Assembly (NCBI RefSeq): GCF_024585265.1 | Contig: NZ_CP036533.1 | Coordinates: 7,077,001 to 7,141,000 of the forward strand | From: Bradyrhizobium sp. WBAH42 | Lineage (GTDB): Bacteria > Pseudomonadota > Alphaproteobacteria > Rhizobiales > Xanthobacteraceae | Length of the DNA: 64,000 nt | Reading direction: 5' to 3' | Shown: positions 53,297 to 63,791 of the stretch, in pieces | How the letters are laid out: each line of letters begins with the position of its first letter | Numbering within the stretch: position 1 is the stretch's first letter | Translations under genes and position numbers: made by a program | Notes under the pieces: generated by a model | The model's database searches: none | The model's input: only the letters and a program-made list of their open reading frames with translations | Told to the model about the DNA's origin: nothing

Positions 53297-54949
53297 TCAG
53301 TACGTCGGCTCGTACATTTGCGACTGAACGAGGGCCTTCACGTCATTGGGCGCAGGTCCGTCCGCGAGCCCGCGCTGGTAGGCCACGTCCGCAACCGCCG
53401 CCGCGATGCGGACGGAGACCTCGCGGATGCGCGGCAGTGCCGGATAGAGGCTGCCCTGGGCGAGGTCCTCCTTGCCGACGCAATCGGCGAGCGCATGGGC
53501 CGCCGCCATGAACATCTCGTCGGTCACGAGGCGCGAGCCGCTGGCGATGACGCCGAGACCGACGCCGGGGAAGATGTAGGAATTGTTGCCCTGGCGCGGC
53601 ACGAAACTGCGGCCATTGAGCTTGACCGGATCGTACGGGCTGCCGCAGGCGAACAGCGCGCGCCCTTCGGTATAGCGATAGGCGTCCTCCGCCGAGCACT
53701 CGGCCTTCGAGGTCGGGTTGGAGAGCGCGAACACGATCGGCTGCTCGTTGAGCTCGGCCATCGCCTTGAGCACATCGGGCGTGAAGGCGCCGCCGACCGC
53801 GGCGACGCCGATGATCGCCGTCGGTTTCAGCGTCTTGATCGCGGTGAGGAAGTCGGCAATCGGCGCCTGGTCAGTGTGCGCATAGCGCAGCTTGTGGCCA
53901 TGCAGACCCTCGCGCCCCGCGACGACGAGACCGCGGGAATCCACCAGCCAGTTGCGGCGAAGCGCGGCCGCCTCGGAAGCCCCCTCCGCCATCATGGCCG
54001 AGACTACGAGATCGGCGATGCCAGTCGCCGCCTCGCCCGCGCCGAGGAACAGGATCTTCTGGTCCTTCAGCTTGCCGCCGGAGACGCGCAAGGCCGAGAA
54101 CAGGCCGGCGAGCGCCACCGCCGCGGTGCCCTGGATGTCGTCGTTGAAGACGCAGGCCTCGTCGCGATATTTGTGCAGCAGCTTGAACGCCGAATGATTG
54201 GCGAAGTCCTCGAACTGGATCAGCACGCCCGGAAACGTCTTGCGCGCGGCTTGCATGAACTCGTCTACGAAGCTGTCATAGGCCTCGCCCGTCAGCCGCC
54301 GCTCGCGCAGGCCGAGATAATAGGGATCGTTCAACAACTCTTCGTTGTTGGTGCCGACATCGAGCACGATCGGCAGGCACAGTTCGGGATGCACGCCGGC
54401 GCAGGCCGAGTAGAGCGAGAGCTTTCCGACCGGAATGCCCATGCCGTTGGCGCCCAGATCGCCAAGTCCCAAAATGCGCTCGCCGTCGGTGACGACGATC
54501 AGCCTGGCCTGGTAGGGCCAGTTCTTCAGGATCTCGGCGATCTGGCCGCGGTCGCGCGAAGAGATGAACATGCCGCGCGGCCGCTGGAAGATCAGGCCGT
54601 ATTTCTGGCAGGCAAGCCCGACCGTCGGCGTGTAGATGATCGGCTGGATCTCGTCGATATTGTCGACGACGACGCGGAAGAACAGCGCCTCGTTGCGGTC
54701 ATGCAGCGCGTTCAGGGCGACGTATTTTTCCAGATCCGTCGGCAGCGTGCGCAGATTGGTGAGCACGCGCTGAGCCTGCGTCTCCATCGTCAGCACGCAT
54801 GGCGGCAACAGGCCGCGCAGGCCGAGCGTCTCGCGCTCCGCTTCCGTGAAGGCGGTGCCCTTGTTGAGCAGGGGATCGCGCAGCAGCGTCATGCCTTGCT
54901 GCGGATTGGACGACGTCGATTGGGCAACGACCCGGGCAGGTCTATTCAC
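53297..54949 (-). CDS. NAD-dependent malic enzyme (oxaloacetate-decarboxylating, large type)
   Basis: From GTG 54949, behind GGGGGAA, the product has 550 residues. It converts malate to pyruvate and CO2. Motifs: IIYTPTVGLACQKYG (tyrosine near the active site), RLIVVTDGERILGLGDLGANGMGIPVGKL, FEDFANHSAFKLLHKY and CVFNDDIQGTAAVALAG (metal-binding Asp pair). The nucleotide-binding LFLGAGEAATGIADL and PIVFALSNPTSKAECSAEDAY follow. This is the roughly 550-residue class, without the phosphotransacetylase extension of many rhizobial enzymes. GTG is preferred to an ATG 19 codons further in because of the ribosome-binding site. Monocistronic. Confidence 0.92.
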   Translation of the reverse strand: MNRPARVVAQSTSSNPQQGMTLLRDPLLNKGTAFTEAERETLGLRGLLPPCVLTMETQAQRVLTNLRTLPTDLEKYVALNALHDRNEALFFRVVVDNIDEIQPIIYTPTVGLACQKYGLIFQRPRGMFISSRDRGQIAEILKNWPYQARLIVVTDGERILGLGDLGANGMGIPVGKLSLYSACAGVHPELCLPIVLDVGTNNEELLNDPYYLGLRERRLTGEAYDSFVDEFMQAARKTFPGVLIQFEDFANHSAFKLLHKYRDEACVFNDDIQGTAAVALAGLFSALRVSGGKLKDQKILFLGAGEAATGIADLVVSAMMAEGASEAAALRRNWLVDSRGLVVAGREGLHGHKLRYAHTDQAPIADFLTAIKTLKPTAIIGVAAVGGAFTPDVLKAMAELNEQPIVFALSNPTSKAECSAEDAYRYTEGRALFACGSPYDPVKLNGRSFVPRQGNNSYIFPGVGLGVIASGSRLVTDEMFMAAAHALADCVGKEDLAQGSLYPALPRIREVSVRIAAAVADVAYQRGLADGPAPNDVKALVQSQMYEPTY

Positions 54950-55356
54950 GAATTCCCCCAAGGAGTTTCTTATTGAACCGCAGCCATTGTCGGCCAGTGC
55001 TCCATTCAGATCAAGGACGGAGAGACCACGGCGCCGATTGTGATCTCGCACCGCAGCGAGACTTGCGCAAACGACTGGCAGTTGCGCGCGAAAGGTTAAC
55101 GCGGCAGGCCTCTAACTCCTCATGGTGGGGAGGCGCGTCAGCGCCGTCACGAACCATGGAGCCCCTATTCTCGCCCGCGGCCATCCTTCGAGACGCCCGC
55201 CGTGGGCGGGCCCTCAGGTTGAGGACGGAGTGCGCGACATCAGGATCAACGGGCACCGACGCCGATTAGCCTCATCCTGAGCAGGCGCCTAGCGCTGTCA
55301 CGAAGGACGAGGCGCGCGCTCAGGCCGCCGCCAAGAACTGATATGCGATCGCCTGC
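54950..55356. repeat. Intergenic region with a rhizobial hairpin repeat
   Basis: No gene is seen. CATCCTTCGAGACGCCCGCC-GT-GGGCGGGCCCTCAGG (55181-55220 region) and CTCATCCTGAGCAGGCGCC with CACGAAGGACGAGG (55271-55311) look like two inverted partial copies of a repeat of the form CTCATCCTGAG...TCGAAGGATG common in Bradyrhizobium. Confidence 0.5.
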
Positions 55357-57681
55357 TTATCCTGCTGCCCGCCTTGGCATTAGATTGGCGGCGCCATCTC
55401 CCGACGGCGCGATATGCATCAGGATCGTCTGCGTCGCGGATGCGACCTCGATGCCGTTCTGCTGGAAGCGCAGCTTCATGCGACGGTTGAATTCGCGCTG
55501 CACCGGCCAGCGGCCGGCCTCGGTGCAGCGGATCTGGCCGACGATCGACACCATCGCGCCGTCGACCTTGTCGATGCCCCACAGCTCGAGGTCGCCGCGG
55601 ATGAGCGCGCGGAAGTCCGCTTCGCGGCGCATCTCGTCGACGATGTCCTTGAGGATCTGGCCGGCGCGATCGGTGTCTTCCTTGTAGGCGACGTTGACGC
55701 TCACCGAGGCATTGCCGGCGCCGCGGCTGGCATTGGTGATGGTGGTGACCGCGCTGAACGGCACGATGTGCACGGCGCCATCACCCGCGCGCAGGCGGAT
55801 GGTGCGGATCGAGACGTTCTCGACGACGCCCGACAGCCCCGACACGCTGACGGTGTCGCCGACCTGCACCGTATTCTCCAGCAACAGGAACAGGCCGGTG
55901 ATGAGATCCTGCACCAGCTTCTGCGAGCCGAAGCCGATCGCGATGCCGACGATGCCGGCGCCCGCCAGCAGCGGGGCGACATTGACGCCGATCTCGCTCA
56001 ACGCGGTGAGGCCGACGACGGTCGCGATCAGGCACAGCAGTGCGGTGCGCAGCATCGGCTGGAAGGTGCGCAGCCGCGCCGCGCGGGCATAGTGCCCGTC
56101 CCGCGTCAGCGTATTGATCTGGCGGTCCAGGAGCGCGTTGCTGGCTTCCCAGATGGCCGCTGCGATGAGCACGGCGAGGCCGATGGTCACCACGGCCGAG
56201 ATCAGCCGGCTGCCGATCTGGCCGCCATAGAACCAGACGATCGCGTCCACGCCCCAGACTTCGAGCACCGCCACGAAGCCGATGAAGGCGATCACGCCGG
56301 ATACGATCCTGCGCAGCAGCGGCAGATAGCGGTTGGCACGGATCTCGAGGCCGGGAAAGCGCTGGAGGATCTCCGGTTTGATGCGGAAGCCGCGATCGAT
56401 CAGGCTCAGCGTCAGCATGATGACGACACGCGTGATCAGCGCCACCGCGATGGTGCCGACGAAATATTGCAGCAGCAGCGAATAGCCGTTGCGGATGTTG
56501 AGCGCCCACACCGCCCAGAGCGCGAGGTCGAGCGCGATGGCAAGATAGTGCCAGCCGCCGGCGATGCGGTTGCGCAAACGGGCCGCAATTCCCTTCCGCT
56601 CGGCCGGCGCGCGGATGGCATCGGCGACCTGGCGGCGGCATTGCAGGACGATGACGGCGATGAAGAGGTGCACGACCAGCATCACCATGCGCAGCAGCGC
56701 GGCGTAGCCGGCGCGGTGCAGGCCGAGCAGCAGCGCCACATTGGCAAAGGCGATGCCGGAGACGCCGACGCCGACGATGCGGCGCGCCCAGATCTCGATA
56801 TAGGCCGCGGTCTCCGCGCGCACCGGAAACAGCCCGAACGGCCCCGCCAGCGCCCGGACCAGGCAGATCAGCCCGCGCGAGAACGCATAAGCGTTGACGA
56901 CGGCGAGGATCACGAGACGGACAATCGCGGGCTCGCCGAGCTCCGTTCCGAGCAGCGCGGTGGCGACGGCGACGAAGACGAGCACGGGAAGCAGCTCGAG
57001 CACGAAACGCCCGAGCACGAAGGGCAGACGCAGCATGATCTGCCAGACGCGCGCGAGACTGTGGCGTCGCTTGTGCAGCTCCGGCTCGGGCGTGACGTCC
57101 GCGACCGATGATGGCGGATCGGCAAGCGGCAGCGCCTGGGCCGGCAGGCGCGCGGTTTGCGGCACGCGCCCCTCCAGGAACGCGACCGGCCGGCGGATCA
57201 GGCGGAAGATGACCCATTCGGCCGAGAGGGCGCAGCCCAGCAGCAGCGCCAGCTTCCAGGCGATCTCGATCAGGAGATTGTAAGCCGCGGGATCGTTCGC
57301 GGTGCGCATGATCCAGTAGTAGAAGGCCGGAAAGTGGGTGAGCGTCCGTGCCATGCCGGCGATCTCGCTCGATATCTCCTGGATCTCCTCCGACACCGTG
57401 AGCAGGAGTTGCGCGCCAAGGCCATCGGCCGCCAGCGGGATCGGCGATTTCGCCTCCGGCGCGGGCTGCTGCGAACCCGATGCGTTGGCGATCACACGGA
57501 GCGTATCGATCATCTGCGCGCGCTTCTTGTCGTCCTGGAGCGTGTCCAACGCACGCCTGGCTTCGTCAGGCGATAGCGCGGCGGCACCGCCCGCGGCCGG
57601 CGCATCGGCACGGGCGCAGGAGAGAGACGAGATCGCGAGGAAAAGAGCGGCGAGAAGCGCCGGGACAAGCTTTTGCGACAC
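55357..57681 (-). CDS. MscS-family mechanosensitive channel with long N-terminal membrane region
   Basis: The 774-residue protein has a signal peptide (VPALLAALFLAISSLSCARA), a periplasmic region, about eleven membrane helices and a C-terminal MscS core. The pore-lining helix and beta domain appear as IGVNVAPLLAGAGIVGIAIGFGSQKLVQDLITGLFLLLENTVQVGDTVSV, then GLSGVVENVSIRTIRLRAGDGAVHIVPFSAV and the alpha/beta domain ending RRMKLRFQQNGIEVA. The long N-terminal part puts it in the MscK/YbdG-like large MscS group. Such channels release solutes on osmotic down-shock. Single gene. Confidence 0.92.
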   Translation of the reverse strand: MSQKLVPALLAALFLAISSLSCARADAPAAGGAAALSPDEARRALDTLQDDKKRAQMIDTLRVIANASGSQQPAPEAKSPIPLAADGLGAQLLLTVSEEIQEISSEIAGMARTLTHFPAFYYWIMRTANDPAAYNLLIEIAWKLALLLGCALSAEWVIFRLIRRPVAFLEGRVPQTARLPAQALPLADPPSSVADVTPEPELHKRRHSLARVWQIMLRLPFVLGRFVLELLPVLVFVAVATALLGTELGEPAIVRLVILAVVNAYAFSRGLICLVRALAGPFGLFPVRAETAAYIEIWARRIVGVGVSGIAFANVALLLGLHRAGYAALLRMVMLVVHLFIAVIVLQCRRQVADAIRAPAERKGIAARLRNRIAGGWHYLAIALDLALWAVWALNIRNGYSLLLQYFVGTIAVALITRVVIMLTLSLIDRGFRIKPEILQRFPGLEIRANRYLPLLRRIVSGVIAFIGFVAVLEVWGVDAIVWFYGGQIGSRLISAVVTIGLAVLIAAAIWEASNALLDRQINTLTRDGHYARAARLRTFQPMLRTALLCLIATVVGLTALSEIGVNVAPLLAGAGIVGIAIGFGSQKLVQDLITGLFLLLENTVQVGDTVSVSGLSGVVENVSIRTIRLRAGDGAVHIVPFSAVTTITNASRGAGNASVSVNVAYKEDTDRAGQILKDIVDEMRREADFRALIRGDLELWGIDKVDGAMVSIVGQIRCTEAGRWPVQREFNRRMKLRFQQNGIEVASATQTILMHIAPSGDGAANLMPRRAAG

Positions 57682-58477
57682 GCAGATTCCCTGGAAAAAA
57701 TGAATGCGCCCGCGGTGTCGTGGCCGTCACCGCCGAAGCACATCCGTCATGTCGGATCGCAGCTATTCGCCCCCAGCCTGTGTCGGAAGTTGGCCTTTGA
57801 GACGACATTCTCTTGGCATTTGCCGCAATGCAGGATCGCGAGCTGACGCCCCGGCGAAACTCCATCGGGCCTGCGCGCACAGACCCTTGTGCAGATCGAA
57901 CAGGAGGATAAGGAAAGGCGGAATCTCAAGAGTTGCGGCAGCCTTCACGGCCATCCGACACGATCGACGTGACCAAAATACAGCGCCGGGAAGGTAGGGG
58001 CTTTGCCTCACTGATGCAGCCCGCTAAACCTTGTCCCGGCGTGCCGTTCGCGGTTTCCGCCGCTATGCGATAGTCCGAACGAGCTCCATCGCAATTAACG
58101 CGGCTGGATTTGCGGAGGTGGTGTCATAGACCTCCCCTTGCTCATGAGGTGGACGTTGCGCGTCGCTGGTTTGCGACCGCTATGATGCTCCTCCTGGGAC
58201 ACAAAACTGTCAAGCAGGATCAATGATCTGACGATCACATTTGACGACCCGAGTTCCGCTGGAAGGTCCGCTGTGCAAATCGCTTCCGCGCCCATTGAGG
58301 AATTTCAGAAGGCAGGGGGAATGGTGGCATCATGCTCCTGTTTTGCCCGACGAGTCAAACCTGCTTCGTAAAATCCGCATTACAAAGCAGCGACCCCTGC
58401 AAGCCGTTGATTCTGCTATGGCCGGCTACTGTGCATGGGGTTGTTTTCGCACTTTTTTGCCGATGGCCGGCGGCAGC
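57682..58477. other. Stretch without a recognisable gene
   Basis: About 800 bases between the MscS-type gene and the patatin gene. Short frames on both strands lack family motifs and credible ribosome-binding sites, and no long repeat or stable terminator stood out. Base composition drifts to lower GC in parts (58150-58450), which might mark a decayed gene. Confidence 0.5.
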
Positions 58478-59515
58478 CTAGAGAAACATATCCGCCAGGT
58501 CGACCGTCGAGGCCTTTCCGATCTGGTCGAAGTTTCGTGCCAGCCAGCCTCGCGCCGCCTCGCGGCCCTCGTCGCGCAGGCGGCACAACAGGCTCCATTC
58601 GGGGTGGAATTGCGTGGCGGTGCCGAGCTGCGACATCAATTGGTCGTTGCCGATCCAATGCATGTACATGCGGCTGTGCTTGTTGCTGTCGAGCTCGCCG
58701 TCGTCGATCAGCCGGGTAGCGAACGCGATCGCGCGCATCTCGCGCATCAAGGACGAATTGAAGCTGATCTCGTTGATACGGTGGAGGACGTCGGCGGCAC
58801 TGGCCGGCAGCTCGTCGCGGCGGATTGCCGTCACCTGCACGATGATGACGTCGTGACTGCCCTTGCGGTAGATCAACGGATAGATCGCGGGATTGCCGAG
58901 ATAGCCGCCGTCCCAGTAATGCTCGCCATCGATCTCGACCGCCTGGAAATAGGGTGGCAGGCAGGCCGACGCGAGCACGGTGTCCGCCGTGAGAAGCGGG
59001 CTCTGGAACACCTTGATCTTGCCGGTACGGACGTTGGTGGCGTTGAGAAACAGCTGCGGCGCCTCGGGCGAGGAATTGAGCCGGTCGAAATCGACCACGC
59101 GCTGCAGCAGCGCGCGGAGCGGATTGAAATGAAAGGGATTGAGCAGGTTCGGCGGCAGCGTGTGCGTCAGCGTGTGGATAAATGCGTGGACCGGATGATA
59201 TTCCGGCGGCAGCTTCAGGGCCTGGATCCACTGGTTCAGCGGCGACATCAGATCGTACGCCATGTCCATGCGCGACACTTCGTACCAGAACGCGTGCAGG
59301 CTCTCCCGCGCGGCCTCGGCGCCTCCATGCGCCATGCCGGAGGCCATCGCCACCGCATTCATCGCGCCGGCACTGGTCGCGCTGATCGCCTCGATCGCGA
59401 GCCTGCCGTCCTCGAGCACCTGGTCGAGCACGCCCCAGACGAAGGCGCCGTGCGCGCCGCCGCCCTGGAGCGCGAAGTTGACGTTCTTGCAATTGGTGGT
59501 CCCGCTGGCTGTCAC
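58478..59515 (-). CDS. Patatin-like phospholipase
   Basis: From GTG 59515 the product has 345 residues. The patatin fold is visible: oxyanion loop FALQGGGAHGAFVWGVLDQ near residues 15-33, nucleophile elbow SATSAGAMNAVAMASG (A-T-S-A-G where GxSxG is usual) and the catalytic Asp in HYWDGGYLGNPAIYPL. Patatins hydrolyse acyl lipids. The start codon overlaps the PPK2 stop (GTGA), so it is the last gene of the liv-ppk2-patatin run. A longer frame through the PPK2 gene exists but is a shadow. Role in this operon is unknown; membrane lipid turnover or storage-granule metabolism are possibilities. Confidence 0.88.
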   Translation of the reverse strand: MTASGTTNCKNVNFALQGGGAHGAFVWGVLDQVLEDGRLAIEAISATSAGAMNAVAMASGMAHGGAEAARESLHAFWYEVSRMDMAYDLMSPLNQWIQALKLPPEYHPVHAFIHTLTHTLPPNLLNPFHFNPLRALLQRVVDFDRLNSSPEAPQLFLNATNVRTGKIKVFQSPLLTADTVLASACLPPYFQAVEIDGEHYWDGGYLGNPAIYPLIYRKGSHDVIIVQVTAIRRDELPASAADVLHRINEISFNSSLMREMRAIAFATRLIDDGELDSNKHSRMYMHWIGNDQLMSQLGTATQFHPEWSLLCRLRDEGREAARGWLARNFDQIGKASTVDLADMFL

Positions 59516-60441
59516 TTTGCTCGCTTCCTGCCTCCCGTCCCCTCTTTCTCCAGCGCCTTGCGCACCTGCTTGAACTCCTCCAGCGAGGCCTTGTCGGCAC
59601 GGGGGAAACGCAGGTCGAGCTTTTCGAGCTCGGCATTGATCACCGAGCCGATCACGACGCGAGCGAACCATTTGTGGTCGGCCGGCACGACGTACCAGGG
59701 CGCATGCGACGTCGCCGTGTGCCGGACGATGTCCTGGTAGACCGCCTGGTAGCGCGGCCACAGCGCGCGCTCCTTGATGTCGTCCATGGAGAACTTCCAC
59801 TGCTTGGCCGGGTCCTCCAGCCGCTCGAGGAAGCGCTCGCGCTGCTCTTCCTTGGACACGTTGAGGAAGAACTTCAGCACCACGGTGCCGTTGCGGCAGA
59901 GATAGCGCTCGAAGGCGGAGATGTCCTCGAACCGCTCCTTCCAGATGTTCTTGGTGACGAGCCTGGGCGGCAGCTTCTCCTTCGCGAGAATCTCTGGATG
60001 CACACGCGTCACCAGGCATTCCTCGTAATGCGAGCGGTTGAAGATGCCGATATGGCCGCGCTCGGGCAGCGCGACCGCATGACGCCAGAGGAAGTCGTGG
60101 TCGAGCTCCTTGCTGCTCGGCGCCTTGAAGGCCGTGACTTCGCAGCCCTGCGGATTGATGCCCTCGAAGATCGCTTTGATCGCAGAGTCCTTGCCGCCGG
60201 CGTCCATCGCCTGGAACACGATCAGGAGCGACCAGCGGTCCTGCGCGTAAAGCTTCTCCTGAAACGCGATCAGCCGCTTCTTGTTGGCGTCGAGAATCGC
60301 GAGCGCCTTCTCCTTGTCGAGATCACCCTTCTCGTCGGTCTTGTGATCCTTGAGGTGAAACTTGCCCGAGCCATCATAGCGGAACGGCTTGATGTAGCGG
60401 TCAAGCTCCTGGGCGAGCGACTTGGACGGCTTTTTGCTCAT
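59512..60441 (-). CDS. ppk2: Polyphosphate kinase 2 family protein (one domain)
   Basis: The 309-residue product is a single-domain PPK2: Walker A-like FQAMDAGGKDSAIKAIFEG, then NPQGCEVTAFKAPSSKELDHDFLWR, GHIGIFNRSHYEE with the Walker B and lid Arg, and YVVPADHKWFARVVIGSVI. PPK2 enzymes move phosphate between polyphosphate and nucleoside mono- or diphosphates. The start lies inside the end of livM, giving a 41-base overlap, and the stop overlaps the patatin gene. This ties nucleotide or polyphosphate handling to amino-acid uptake genes, which is unexpected. Confidence 0.92.
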   Translation of the reverse strand: MSKKPSKSLAQELDRYIKPFRYDGSGKFHLKDHKTDEKGDLDKEKALAILDANKKRLIAFQEKLYAQDRWSLLIVFQAMDAGGKDSAIKAIFEGINPQGCEVTAFKAPSSKELDHDFLWRHAVALPERGHIGIFNRSHYEECLVTRVHPEILAKEKLPPRLVTKNIWKERFEDISAFERYLCRNGTVVLKFFLNVSKEEQRERFLERLEDPAKQWKFSMDDIKERALWPRYQAVYQDIVRHTATSHAPWYVVPADHKWFARVVIGSVINAELEKLDLRFPRADKASLEEFKQVRKALEKEGTGGRKRAK

Positions 60442-61420
60442 GAGCGCGGGGCACCTTGCGTTGCAACTTCAGTCGGTCGAGCAAGCTACCAAGGATGCCC
60501 TTGGGAAGGAATATGATGAACAGCACGAGCAGCACGCCGTAGACGAGGTTGTCCCAGCCGACCGCCTTGGTGCCGAAACCGATGCGCAGCGTTTCCGCCA
60601 GCAGAATGGTGATGATGGCCCCGACGGTCGGGCCGAGCGAGACGAACAGCCCGCCGACGATCGCGGCGAACACCATCTGCAGCGAGACCGCGATGCCGCT
60701 GACCGTGTCGGGGGTGATGAACATCTGGTACTGGCAGTAGATCGCGCCCGCCAGCGCCGTCATCAGCGCGCTGAGCAGCGTGATCTTCAGCTTCTCGGCG
60801 GTGACGTCGACGCCGGCCGCGGCCGCGGCGTCCTCGTCCTCCGAGATCGCCTCCAGCGCATAGCGCGCCATGCTGCGGTCGACCCAGTGCCAGACCACGA
60901 TGCCAAACAGCCAGACCGCCAGCGCGATCAGGTACCAGGTGGTCTTGTCGTCGAATTGCAGCGCCAGCAGCTTGTTGCCGGACGCGCGGTTCGGGGTGTA
61001 GCCGAGCGAGCCGCCGGTATAGTCGCGCGTCGCGGTGATGACCTGGAGCACGATGCCTGACAGCGCCAGCGTCACCAGCACGAAATAGTGCCCGGTGATT
61101 CGAAAGCGGAAGCAGGGATAGCCGACGATCATCGCCAGCGCGCCGGCCGCCGCCATGCTGATGGGAATGCCGATCCAGGGCGACAAACCTGCGTGATTCC
61201 ACAACAGCGCGGTGACGTAAGCGCCGATCCCCATGAAGCCGCCATGGCCGAGCGAGACGAGGCCGAACCGCCCCATCATCGACCAGGACGTATAGGCGAA
61301 CGACCAGATCAAGATCAGCACCAGGATGTGCAGATGATAGGGATCGCGATAGACGAAGGGCAGCGCGACCAGCGCCGCCAGTCCGATCCCCCACGCCGCA
61401 AGCCGTCCCTGCCCCATCAT
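60401..61420 (-). CDS. livM: Branched-chain amino-acid-type ABC permease, LivM
   Basis: From ATG 61420 the product has 339 residues and about nine membrane helices. LivM signatures are MMGRFGLVSLGHGGFMGIGAYVTALL near the N-terminus, ALEAISEDEDAAAAAGVDVTAEKLK in the cytoplasmic coupling loop and IYCQYQMFITPDTVSGIAVSLQM later, with VFAAIVGGLFVSLGPTVGAI. The C-terminal tail (LKLQRKVPRAHEQKAVQ) extends over the start of ppk2. It overlaps livH by four bases. It forms the importer with LivH, LivG, LivF and the binding protein at the window edge. Confidence 0.92.
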   Translation of the reverse strand: MMGQGRLAAWGIGLAALVALPFVYRDPYHLHILVLILIWSFAYTSWSMMGRFGLVSLGHGGFMGIGAYVTALLWNHAGLSPWIGIPISMAAAGALAMIVGYPCFRFRITGHYFVLVTLALSGIVLQVITATRDYTGGSLGYTPNRASGNKLLALQFDDKTTWYLIALAVWLFGIVVWHWVDRSMARYALEAISEDEDAAAAAGVDVTAEKLKITLLSALMTALAGAIYCQYQMFITPDTVSGIAVSLQMVFAAIVGGLFVSLGPTVGAIITILLAETLRIGFGTKAVGWDNLVYGVLLVLFIIFLPKGILGSLLDRLKLQRKVPRAHEQKAVQVARPGA

Positions 61421-62303
61421 CGGCGCCTCGCAAGCAGGCCCGCGGGCCGGATGAACATCATGACGATGAAGAACGCGAAGGCGAGCACATAGCCCCATTC
61501 GAGGTCGGAGAACAGGCCGCCGAGCGAGATGATCTCGGCGAACACGAAGGCGGCGATGAAGCCGCCGATGAAATTGCCGAGGCCGCCGAGCACGCAGATC
61601 AGGAAGGTGATCGGCCCGAAGGACAGGCCGACGAAGGGATGCACGTCATATTGCAGCACCAGGAGGCAAGCGGCGAGGCCGGCGAGCGCGCCGCCGAGCG
61701 CCGACGTGATCAGGTAGATCCGCTTGGTGTCGACACCCATCAGCGCCATGATCTGCCGGTCCTGCGAGATGGCGCGGATCGCAGTGCCGGTGAAGGTGCG
61801 GGTCATGAACAGATAGACCGCGACCATGCCGACCAGCGCGGCGACGAACGAGAGCAGTCGCGCGTAGCTGAAATTCATGTCGCCGAAGGCGAGCACCGGC
61901 AGGCGGATGCCGAGATTGCGGAAGTCAATGCCGAAGGCGACGGTGGCAAAGCTCTGCAGCACGAACAGCACCCCGCCGGTCGCGAGCAGCTGGTTGATCG
62001 GTGGTGCGGTCAGCAGCGGCGCGATCACGAGGTAGTGCAGCGCCGCGCCGAGCACAGCGACCAGCAGGATGGTGAGCGGGGCAGCAACGAAATAGCTGAC
62101 GCCGTAATACTGCACCATGAAATACATGCCGTACATGCCGATCATGACGAGTTCGGCGTAGCAGATCCAGGTCACATCGATGACGCCGAAGATCAGGTTG
62201 AGCCCGAGCGCAAGCAGCGCCAGCACGCCGCCGAGCAGGATGCCGTTGATGACGGCCTCCAGCAGGTAGATGTCGAATACGTCCAGGAACGCCTGCATGC
62301 CCA

Positions 62304-62304
<1 letters not shown>
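61417..62304 (-). CDS. livH: Branched-chain amino-acid-type ABC permease, LivH
   Basis: From ATG 62304 the product has 295 residues. INGILLGGVLALLALGLNLIFGVIDVTWICYAELVMIGMYG is the LivH opening; MTRTFTGTAIRAISQDRQIMALMGVDTKRIYLITSALGGALAGLAACL is the coupling region. The start shares one base with the livF stop (TGATG), so translation is coupled. A longer frame extending through livF and livG is a shadow. Confidence 0.92.
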
Positions 62305-63008
<704 letters not shown>

Positions 63009-63011
63009 CGC

Positions 63012-63779
63012 CTAGCCCCCTGAGCGGCGGCGCACTTCGGCGGCCGCGGCCTGCGTGGTCTCGGCGTCCGTGCCGAGATAGACCTCGATGACGCGCGGAT
63101 CGCCGGCGACCGCGCTCGGCAGGCCTTCCGAGATCTTCTCGCCGTGATCGAGCACCATGACGCGGTCGACGACGCGCATCAACACGCCCATGATGTGCTC
63201 GACCCAGATGATGGTGATGCCGAGCTCGTCGCGGATGTTGCGCAGCATGTCCGCGGCCTGATCCATCTCGGCCTCGTCGAGCCCACCGAGGCTCTCGTCG
63301 GCGAGCAATAGCTTTGGCGCGGTGGCAAGCGCCTTCGCCAGCTCGAGCTTCTTCAACCCCGCTGCGCCGAGCCCATCGACGCTGGCATGGCGGTCGGTCG
63401 GCAGGCCGACCATCGCCAGCGAGCGCTCGGCCGCCTCCTCCGCCTTGGCGCGGCTGTGGCGGCCCTGGCCGTAGAAGCCGGCAAGCGCGACGTTCTCGAA
63501 AATGCTGAGGCGACGGAACGGCCGCGGGATCTGGAAGGTCCGCCCGATGCCGCTGTTGATGATCCGGTGCGGTGCAAGGCCCGCGATCTCGTGCCCGGCG
63601 AACAGGATCGATCCGGAGGTCGGCGCCAGCGTGCCGGAGAGCATGTTGAAGATCGTGCTCTTGCCCGAGCCGTTGGGGCCGATCAGGCCGAGGATCTCGC
63701 CCTGGTCGACCCGGAACGACACGTTGTTCACGGCGGTGAAGCCGCCAAACCGCTTCACCAGTCCCCTGACTTCCAACAC
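63012..63779 (-). CDS. livG: Branched-chain amino-acid-type ABC ATPase, LivG, with degenerate signature motif
   Basis: The 255-residue ATPase has a normal Walker A (GPNGSGKSTIFNMLSG) and LivG-like APHRIINSGIGRTFQIPRPF, but the LSGGQ-type signature is replaced by GLGAAGLKKLELAKALAT and Walker B reads LLLADESLGGLDEAEM instead of DEP. The partner LivF has both motifs intact, so the pair may have one consensus and one degenerate ATP site. The start follows the binding-protein stop by 12 bases. Confidence 0.9.
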   Translation of the reverse strand: MLEVRGLVKRFGGFTAVNNVSFRVDQGEILGLIGPNGSGKSTIFNMLSGTLAPTSGSILFAGHEIAGLAPHRIINSGIGRTFQIPRPFRRLSIFENVALAGFYGQGRHSRAKAEEAAERSLAMVGLPTDRHASVDGLGAAGLKKLELAKALATAPKLLLADESLGGLDEAEMDQAADMLRNIRDELGITIIWVEHIMGVLMRVVDRVMVLDHGEKISEGLPSAVAGDPRVIEVYLGTDAETTQAAAAEVRRRSGG

Positions 63780-63791
63780 CGGAGCACTCCG

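Noticed and set aside
57682..58477. Small genes in the gap between MscS and patatin
   Set aside because: None of the short frames has a ribosome-binding site, hydrophobic segment or family-like sequence that I can support.
58478..60019. A patatin with a long N-terminal extension
   Set aside because: The extension is the wrong frame of ppk2. The GTG at 59515 overlaps the ppk2 stop and begins just before the GGGAHG motif.
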